Positions 51,824-56,463 of a stretch of 56,463 nt of DNA are shown here, in pieces; the first letter of the stretch is position 1, and every line of letters starts with the position of its first letter. The position numbers were made by a program, and so were the translations under genes. The stretch is taken from positions 1 to 56,463 of the forward strand of contig JAGCVD010000003.1 of assembly GCA_017962545.1 (NCBI GenBank), given 5' to 3'. Source of the stretch: Bacteroidales bacterium. Its GTDB lineage: Bacteria; Bacteroidota; Bacteroidia; Bacteroidales; P3. The notes below the pieces were generated by a model, which did no database searches, was not told the origin of the DNA, and worked only from the letters and a program-made list of their open reading frames with translations.

Positions 51824-52999
51824 TTATTGTTTATTTATCATTTGTTCAATACGTTCTAGGGCGTCGAGAAGGGTGGCCTTCGGACAGCCAAGGTTCATGC
51901 GGAAGCAGCGTTGATAAGCGACACCTCCAAAGGCGGTGCCGTCGTTCAATACCACTTTGGCCTCGTTGATAAGCCTGTCGGCCAGCTCTTTGTGGGTGAG
52001 ACCGTAGGCGCCGAAATCGAGCCAGGCGAGATAGGAGGCTTCGGGCAGCACGGCTTTCACCTTGGGCATCTTGGCGCGCAGGAATGCGTCAAGTGTCTGC
52101 ACGTTGTCGTTCAGGTAGTCAAGCATCTGCCGCAGCCACTCCTCGCCCTGTTTAAAGGCCGCTTCGGCGGCGGTGAAGGCGAAGATGTTGCCGCCGGCCA
52201 CGCCGAGGGCGTCGAGCCACCCGAAGAAACGCTTCCGCAGGTCGGGGTTGGCGATATAGCATACCGAACTGCCCAAGCCGGCAATATTGAAGGTCTTGCT
52301 GGGTGCCATGAAGGTGAGGCTGTGACGAGCAGCAGCCTCGCTGACGGTGCTGTAGCTCACATGATGATGGCCGGGGAGGGTGAGGTCGGCGTGTATCTCA
52401 TCGCTGATGACCAGCAGCCCTTTGCGCTCGCAGATATCGGCTATTTTCTGCAGCACTTCCTTTCCCCACACCGTTCCTGCAGGGTTGTGTGGATTGCTTA
52501 GAATAAAGAGTTTGCAACCTTCCGCCTTGCGCTCGAGATCGTCAAAGTCGATAGCGAAATGGCCATCGGTAATTCTAAGCGGGCTGCATACCAGCGTCCT
52601 CCTGCTCTCTTTCGGCAGGTTGAGAAACGGTGGGTAGACAGGTGTTGTCACCAGCACTTTGTCTCCAGGCTCCGTGAGGCAGAGCAGTGTGTAGGCGATG
52701 CCCGCCACGATGCCGGGAATGAAGTGCAGTTCTTCCTTGGCCGCCTGTATGTTGTAATGCTTCTGTAGCCATGTGGTCGCTGCCTGCCAGTAGTCCTCCG
52801 AGGGCATGGTGTAGCCCAGTACCTCGTGCTCGCAACGCTTGCGGATGGCATCCATCACGAAGTCCGGCGAGCGGAAGTCCATATCCGCCACCCACATGGG
52901 CGTCAAATCCTCGCGCCCGTACATTGCCGGCAGCGCGTCCCATTTGAAGCAGTCGCTCCCTTTCCGCTCGATTGTCTCGTCGAAGTTATAGTGCGTCAT
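51824..52999 (-). CDS. PatB/MalY-type cystathionine beta-lyase
   Basis: 391 residues of the fold-type I PLP family. PLP Lys235 lies in APSKTFNIAG; SNPHNPAGTVW, SDEIHADLTL and MWVADMDF are the MalY/PatB signatures. Such enzymes split cystathionine or cysteine conjugates to a thiol, pyruvate and ammonia, and in some genomes regulate maltose genes. I chose MTHYNFDETIERKG; an ATG two codons earlier and a longer ORF are possible. The rhodanese gene follows on the same strand. Confidence 0.9.
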   Translation of the reverse strand: MTHYNFDETIERKGSDCFKWDALPAMYGREDLTPMWVADMDFRSPDFVMDAIRKRCEHEVLGYTMPSEDYWQAATTWLQKHYNIQAAKEELHFIPGIVAGIAYTLLCLTEPGDKVLVTTPVYPPFLNLPKESRRTLVCSPLRITDGHFAIDFDDLERKAEGCKLFILSNPHNPAGTVWGKEVLQKIADICERKGLLVISDEIHADLTLPGHHHVSYSTVSEAAARHSLTFMAPSKTFNIAGLGSSVCYIANPDLRKRFFGWLDALGVAGGNIFAFTAAEAAFKQGEEWLRQMLDYLNDNVQTLDAFLRAKMPKVKAVLPEASYLAWLDFGAYGLTHKELADRLINEAKVVLNDGTAFGGVAYQRCFRMNLGCPKATLLDALERIEQMINKQ

Positions 53000-53018
53000 G
53001 AGCATCTGATTTGGAATG

Positions 53019-53026
53019 CAAAAATA
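53019..53026 (-). promoter_or_regulatory. Bacteroidota -7 box (lyase gene)
   Basis: The minus strand reads TATTTTTG followed by C, 19 bases before the chosen ATG. Confidence 0.6.
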
Positions 53027-53102
53027 CAAGTTTTTCCGCAAACATGGAAATCTTTTTCTAACCCACTCAATATTCCAATGGTTGTCACGTTATTAGCTGG
53101 TA

Positions 53103-54095
53103 ATGTTTATTGGTGAAACTATAGCTTTGGGTGTGGCGGTGTCGTGGACCGCCACGGCGCTCTTCGCCGAGGTGGCGTCGAAGCGCATGGGGTCGCTGCC
53201 GCTCAACACGCTGCGCATGACCATGTCGCTCCTCCTGCTGGCGGTGACGCTGTGGCTGCTACTGGGCGTGCCTTATCCGCGTTATGCCGACGGCGACACA
53301 TGGCTCTGGCTGGCGCTCTCGGGCGTGGTGGGCTATGTCATCGGCGACTACTGCCTGATGCAAGGCTATATCTATATCGGTTCACGCTTTGGACAACTCT
53401 TTATGACCCTCTCGGCCCCCACGGCAGCTCTCATGGGGCGCTTGCTGCTGGGCGAGGAGATGAGCTGGCTCGCTATCATAGGCATGGTGGTGACGCTGAG
53501 TGGTATTTCGATGTCGATTCTGTCTAAAGGAGAGAAAGGGAGTGAAAGGACAATGGAAAAGCTACCGCAGTTGAAACTTCCCCGAAAGGGTGTATTTTTT
53601 GCTGCGGTAGCGGGTATATGTCAGGGTTTGGGGTTGGTGCTGAGTAAGATGGGATTGGAGAAATACGACAATGTTTTGTCGTTGGCGGGAATAGACTCCG
53701 CTATTGCACCCGAAGGAGCGTTGCTACCTGTGCCGCTGATGTTTTCCATTCCTTTCGCCGCCACTATGATACGCGCCTCGATAGGACTTGTGGGCTTCTT
53801 CGTGCTGCTGATGGTTTTTAACCGCGATTGGCAGCAGAAATTGAGTCACGCCGCCCACGACAGCAAGGCCATGTGGTGCCTGCTGGGGGCTACCGTCTTC
53901 GGACCTTTTGTGGGCGTCAGCGCCTCACTGCTGGCCACACAATACACCGCCACAGGCATCGCGCAGACACTCTTCGCCCTCACGCCCGTTCTCATCATCG
54001 CCCCTGCCGCATGGCTCTTCCATCAAAAAGTGACGGCACGCGAGGTTGTCGGTGCCGTCATCAGTGTCGTGGGCGTCTGCTTGTTCTTTATCTAA
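53103..54095 (+). CDS. EamA/DMT family transporter
   Basis: 330 residues with ten predicted membrane segments and two EamA repeats (residues 1-140 and 155-330) separated by a charged linker. The short loops and the final helix (VGAVISVVGVCLFFI) fit drug/metabolite exporters of amino acids or other small solutes; the substrate is not visible. It is transcribed away from the lyase gene across a 103-bp gap. The downstream deaminase gene is convergent, with 20 bases between the stops. Confidence 0.88.
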   Translation: MFIGETIALGVAVSWTATALFAEVASKRMGSLPLNTLRMTMSLLLLAVTLWLLLGVPYPRYADGDTWLWLALSGVVGYVIGDYCLMQGYIYIGSRFGQLFMTLSAPTAALMGRLLLGEEMSWLAIIGMVVTLSGISMSILSKGEKGSERTMEKLPQLKLPRKGVFFAAVAGICQGLGLVLSKMGLEKYDNVLSLAGIDSAIAPEGALLPVPLMFSIPFAATMIRASIGLVGFFVLLMVFNRDWQQKLSHAAHDSKAMWCLLGATVFGPFVGVSASLLATQYTATGIAQTLFALTPVLIIAPAAWLFHQKVTAREVVGAVISVVGVCLFFI

Positions 54096-54115
54096 GTGGC
54101 TCTGTGTGCCGCTGT

Positions 54116-54583
54116 TTAATAATCCTTGTGTGTCATCTTGTTGTACTCGTCGAAAAGACGGAGGCATTCGTCGCGGTCGATTTCTGTGAGCAGGTCTCCA
54201 AGTTTCTCTCGGCCGCCGAAAAGGTCATCGAAATGTTCGTCGCGGAAGCCTATGCGGGCATTGTCGGTGATGGTGCAGCCGTAGTACACCTTGCTTATGT
54301 TGGCCCAGAGGATGGCGCAGAGGCACATGTGGCAGGGTTCTCCGGTGGTGTAGAGTGTGCAGCCCTCGAGGTCGTGGGTGCCTAGCACCTCGCCGGCCTC
54401 GCGTATGGCCATTATCTCGCCGTGGGCGGTAGCGTCGTGATTCTGCAACACACGGTTGTGGGCTTTGGCCAGCACCTCGCCGTCTTTCACGATGACGCAG
54501 CCGAACGGTCCTCCATGCCCCTGACGGATACCCTCGCGAGCTTCCGCTATGGCCATCTGCATATATTCATGATTTTTATCCAT
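54116..54583 (-). CDS. Guanine deaminase-like nucleoside deaminase
   Basis: 155 residues of the cytidine deaminase superfamily, closest in pattern to guanine deaminases of the GuaD type. Zn motifs are His54-Gly-Glu56 and PCHMC (Cys84, Cys87). The C-terminal ARIGFRDEHFDDLF segment that closes the active site of GuaD is present. It makes xanthine from guanine or acts on a similar base. The start is the ATG giving MDKNHEYMQ; the longer ORF runs into the GNAT gene. It may be co-transcribed with the small GNAT gene across an 8-bp repeat. Confidence 0.82.
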   Translation of the reverse strand: MDKNHEYMQMAIAEAREGIRQGHGGPFGCVIVKDGEVLAKAHNRVLQNHDATAHGEIMAIREAGEVLGTHDLEGCTLYTTGEPCHMCLCAILWANISKVYYGCTITDNARIGFRDEHFDDLFGGREKLGDLLTEIDRDECLRLFDEYNKMTHKDY

Positions 54584-54589
54584 GGTCGT

Positions 54590-54621
54590 AAAAGTCGAAG
54601 AGTCAAAAAGTCTAAAAGTGG
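54590..54621 (-). repeat. 8-bp tandem repeat between genes
   Basis: Four units (aaaagtcg, aagagtca, aaaagtct, aaaagtgg) lie between the GNAT gene end and the deaminase start and include the GNAT stop codon. Confidence 0.8.
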
Positions 54622-54881
54622 TTCGTGAGTTCGCAGCCACGGTTTTTGGCCAGCCACAACTGTGCATACGAGCAGGTCGCCTCCACGCGGCCCCCTCTGC
54701 CTTCGATTTCCTTCACCGCACGGCGCACCAGCTCGGAGGCGATACCTTGTCCTCGTAGGCGGTCGTCGACGTAGGTGTGGTTGATGACATAGATGCCGTT
54801 CCTTTCGGGAAATGTCACTTCTCCCACTTCCTCGCCGCCCTCGATGACGTATATTCTGTGTTTCTCGGTGATGTACTCCAT
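54612..54881 (-). CDS. Small GNAT N-acetyltransferase
   Basis: 89 residues, the short GNAT form (YidJ-like, PF14542). The acetyl-CoA loop is DRLRGQGIASELVRRAV, followed by CSYAQLWLAKN. The substrate is unknown. The ATG giving MEYITEKHRIYVI matches the usual length; an upstream ATG adds ten residues. The C-terminal residues lie in the 8-bp repeat. The 82-residue IscX-like gene precedes it on the same strand after 33 bases. Confidence 0.85.
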   Translation of the reverse strand: MEYITEKHRIYVIEGGEEVGEVTFPERNGIYVINHTYVDDRLRGQGIASELVRRAVKEIEGRGGRVEATCSYAQLWLAKNRGCELTNHF

Positions 54882-54914
54882 GGTTTTGTAAGGTTTACAG
54901 TTTCTGTCCACTAT

Positions 54915-55163
54915 TTATATGTATGCGTCTGGAACATACTTAGTGTCGTCGCCACCATGCTGAACCACAACCCACGCGGAAGCCAACGCAAATAAGTAAA
55001 CATCATCATCTGGCAACTCGGGCATTCCTTTGGCTTTGTCCAGCGACAGAAGCATCTTTGCCAAATCATCGTATGACAACGAGAGCAAGTCCGTCATTGG
55101 ATATTTTTTCTCCAATTCGTTTGCCCAGAAATCAAGGGAGTACCAATTGTGTTTGTTTTTCAT
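54915..55163 (-). CDS. Small IscX-like acidic protein
   Basis: 82 residues. The order [16 protein letters not shown] - [15 protein letters not shown] - DDD - LASAW recalls IscX (PF04384): Trp followed by a helix, KYP, a Asp-Leu pair, the DDxP-like acidic turn and a closing helix with AW. IscX is a regulator of IscS in Fe-S assembly. The match is by eye only and the protein is longer than the 66 residues usual for IscX, so treat the call as a suggestion. A terminator of the etfA-side gene precedes it. Confidence 0.45.
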   Translation of the reverse strand: MKNKHNWYSLDFWANELEKKYPMTDLLSLSYDDLAKMLLSLDKAKGMPELPDDDVYLFALASAWVVVQHGGDDTKYVPDAYI

Positions 55164-55173
55164 GGTGTCTAAA

Positions 55174-55201
55174 AAAGCCGAGATAGCAAGACCTCGGCTT
55201 T
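55174..55201. terminator. Hairpin terminator after etfA
   Basis: Stem aaagccgag / ctcggcttt with a 10-base loop; A run on the left gives a T tract for the minus strand, so it ends the etf transcript, 23 bases beyond the etfA stop. Confidence 0.8.
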
Positions 55202-55223
55202 CGTTTGTTGATGCAGGATGTTG

Positions 55224-56234
55224 TTATTTCTGCATGGTCTTCAATCTCTCTGTGAGCATCGGGACGATCTTGTGGAGGTCGCCGACGATGCCGAGGTCAG
55301 CCACTTGGAAGATAGGGGCGAACTTGTCTTTGTTGATGGCGATGATGAGCTCGCTCTCCTCCATACCGGCAAGGTGTTGGATGGCACCGCTAATGCCGCA
55401 AGCCATGTAGAGGGCGGGACGGACGGTCTTACCCGTCTGACCGACCTGACGGCTGGCATCCATGACGCCGGCGTCGACCATGGCACGGCTGCTGGAGACT
55501 TCGCCGCCGAGTTCGTTGGCCAGTGCCTCGAGCTTGCTGAATCCGTCCTTGGTACCTACACCGCGGCCACCGCTGACGAGCACCTTGGCCTGGCTGATGT
55601 CGGTGATGGTCTTCTCTTCCTTGACGGTCTTGACCAGCTTGACGCGGGCAATCTTCTTCTCGTCGAAGGTGACCTTGTAGTCAACGACCTCGCCTTTGCG
55701 GCTCTTGTCGGCGGCCATCTTCTGCATGACGCCGGGGCGGACGGTGGACATCTGCGGGCGGTTGTTCTTGCAGAGGATGGTGGCCATGAGGTTGCCGCCG
55801 AAGGCGGGACGGGTCATGCGGAACTCGTGGGCCTCGTCGTCGCTGATCTCCAGCTTGGTGGCGTCGGCGGTGAGGCCGGTGCGGTTGCGGGCGGAGACGC
55901 GGGGGCCGAGGTCGCGGCCGATAGTGGTGGCGCCGATGAGCATGATGCTGGGCTTCTGCTCGGTGATGATTTGGGTGATGGCCTCGGTGTAGGGCTCGGT
56001 GAGGTAGTCCTTCAGCAGGTCGTGGTCGACGACGAGGACCTTGTCGGCACCGTGCTCGATGAGGGTGTTGGCGAGGGGCTTGATGTCCTTGCCAAGGAGC
56101 ATGGCAACGACCTTCTCCTGGTTGGCGTCGGCGAGCTCGCGAGCCTTACCCAACAGCTCAAGAGCCACATTCTGCAGTTTGCCGTCGCGCTGCTCGGCAA
56201 ACACGTAAACGTCTTTATATTCTGATAAATCCAT
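55224..56234 (-). CDS. etfA: Electron transfer flavoprotein alpha subunit
   Basis: 336 residues. EtfA holds the FAD and passes electrons to or from acyl-CoA dehydrogenases; in fermenters it may take part in electron bifurcation with butyryl-CoA dehydrogenase. The FAD site is seen as [35 protein letters not shown] and [20 protein letters not shown]. Full length. It follows etfB on the same strand with a 42-bp spacer of 9-bp repeats, and a hairpin terminator ends the unit. Confidence 0.94.
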   Translation of the reverse strand: MDLSEYKDVYVFAEQRDGKLQNVALELLGKARELADANQEKVVAMLLGKDIKPLANTLIEHGADKVLVVDHDLLKDYLTEPYTEAITQIITEQKPSIMLIGATTIGRDLGPRVSARNRTGLTADATKLEISDDEAHEFRMTRPAFGGNLMATILCKNNRPQMSTVRPGVMQKMAADKSRKGEVVDYKVTFDEKKIARVKLVKTVKEEKTITDISQAKVLVSGGRGVGTKDGFSKLEALANELGGEVSSSRAMVDAGVMDASRQVGQTGKTVRPALYMACGISGAIQHLAGMEESELIIAINKDKFAPIFQVADLGIVGDLHKIVPMLTERLKTMQK

Positions 56235-56280
56235 AGTCTTAATGGGTTTAATGGGTCTAATAGGTCTAATGGTCTATTAG
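56235..56280 (-). repeat. 9-bp tandem repeat spacer
   Basis: About five units (cttaatggg, tctaatagg and variants) fill the entire space between the etfB stop and the etfA start and include the etfB stop codon. The same unit type appears in the signal peptide at 27845-27904. Confidence 0.88.
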
Positions 56281-56463
56281 ATGATGTGTTTTTCTTTCAG
56301 TTTATTCACTATCAGTTCGACGGCCTCTTCGGGGGTAACCTCGAAGGTCTGGCCGGCGGGCTTGAGCTGCTTGGGGAACGACTTGAAGACGCTCGTGGGC
56401 GAGCCGGCCTTGCCGATGTGCTCTTCGGTCACGTTGATGCGGTCGGCGCCCCACACCTCAACT
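56277..56463 (-). CDS. etfB: Electron transfer flavoprotein beta subunit, 3' end
   Basis: The last 61 codons of the gene are present; the rest lies beyond the window edge. The C-terminal WGADRINVTEEHIGKAGSPTSVFKS segment (read as HIGKAGSPTSV) fits EtfB, whose AMP-binding domain pairs with EtfA. The partner etfA follows directly. Confidence 0.85.
   Translation of the reverse strand, partial: VEVWGADRINVTEEHIGKAGSPTSVFKSFPKQLKPAGQTFEVTPEEAVELIVNKLKEKHII

Noticed and set aside
54116-54583. Gly in place of Ala in the deaminase HAE motif as a lost active site
   Set aside because: The zinc His and catalytic Glu are intact, and His-Gly-Glu forms are, as far as I recall, found in related Bacteroidota deaminases.
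55218-56225. 335-codon open frame on the plus strand across etfA
   Set aside because: Glycine/alanine/aspartate-rich shadow of etfA; etfA motifs are full and intact.

Overview
The window comes from a Bacteroidota genome, most likely order Bacteroidales from an anaerobic gut-type habitat. The signs are two type IX secretion genes (porU, porV) and a T9SS sorting tail at the left edge, a 286-residue housekeeping sigma factor of the Bacteroidota type, TAnnTTTG -7 boxes ahead of many genes, few Shine-Dalgarno sequences, many SPII lipoproteins and outer-membrane barrels, and the order HU - tiny basic protein - RNase G. A FeFe-hydrogenase maturase, B12-dependent lysine aminomutase and ETF genes suggest a strictly fermentative metabolism. 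Genus cannot be decided from the sequence.

Layout. 1-5 kb: T9SS cargo tail, alkaline phosphatase lipoprotein, AtoE-type fatty acid transporter, apt, DUF456 protein, a GNAT-HD fusion. 5-10 kb: ffh, folD, a lipoprotein, rpoD, rsmG. 9.7-16.5 kb (minus): guaB, three PpiC/SurA-type periplasmic folding proteins and a MoxR ATPase. 16.5-22 kb (minus): a damaged GH2 beta-mannosidase, a DUF486 protein, cinA, folA, hydF. 22-29 kb: a DUF4919-like protein, then (minus) mutS2, a nitrilase-family amidase, ribF, a secreted barrel-like protein and a TlpA-like lipoprotein. 29-37 kb: a secreted protein with panB, then (minus) clpS, ispF, porV, porU. 36.8-40.7 kb: tRNA-Arg(CCG), CPBP protease, HU, a 29-residue basic protein, RNase G, GH25 lysozyme. 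40.8-51.4 kb: kamD-kamE plus a CoA-transferase B subunit (lysine fermentation), a barrel protein, a GH2/LacZ-fold protein without catalytic glutamates, a DUF4249 lipoprotein, trigger factor, a large barrel protein. 51.4-56.5 kb: rhodanese lipoprotein, PatB/MalY lyase, EamA transporter, nucleoside deaminase, small GNAT, an IscX-like protein, etfA and the end of etfB.

The most unusual feature is a scattered set of about 18 short degenerate tandem repeat tracts with unit lengths of 7, 8 or 9 bp (one of 11). Several fill the whole spacer between co-directional genes and run into stop or start codons. Others lie in frame inside genes: in signal peptides, beside the MutS2 Walker A loop, after the catalytic Cys of the nitrilase, in a loop of AtoE, and at two places in the GH2 mannosidase. 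The mannosidase also carries two palindromic element copies where its beta-sandwich domain should be. No feature class in common use explains the set.

Functionally, kamDE, the CoA-transferase subunit, etfAB and perhaps atoE fit lysine or amino-acid fermentation to butyrate/acetate, and hydF fits hydrogen metabolism. The SurA/PpiC operon and PorUV serve outer-membrane biogenesis and secretion.
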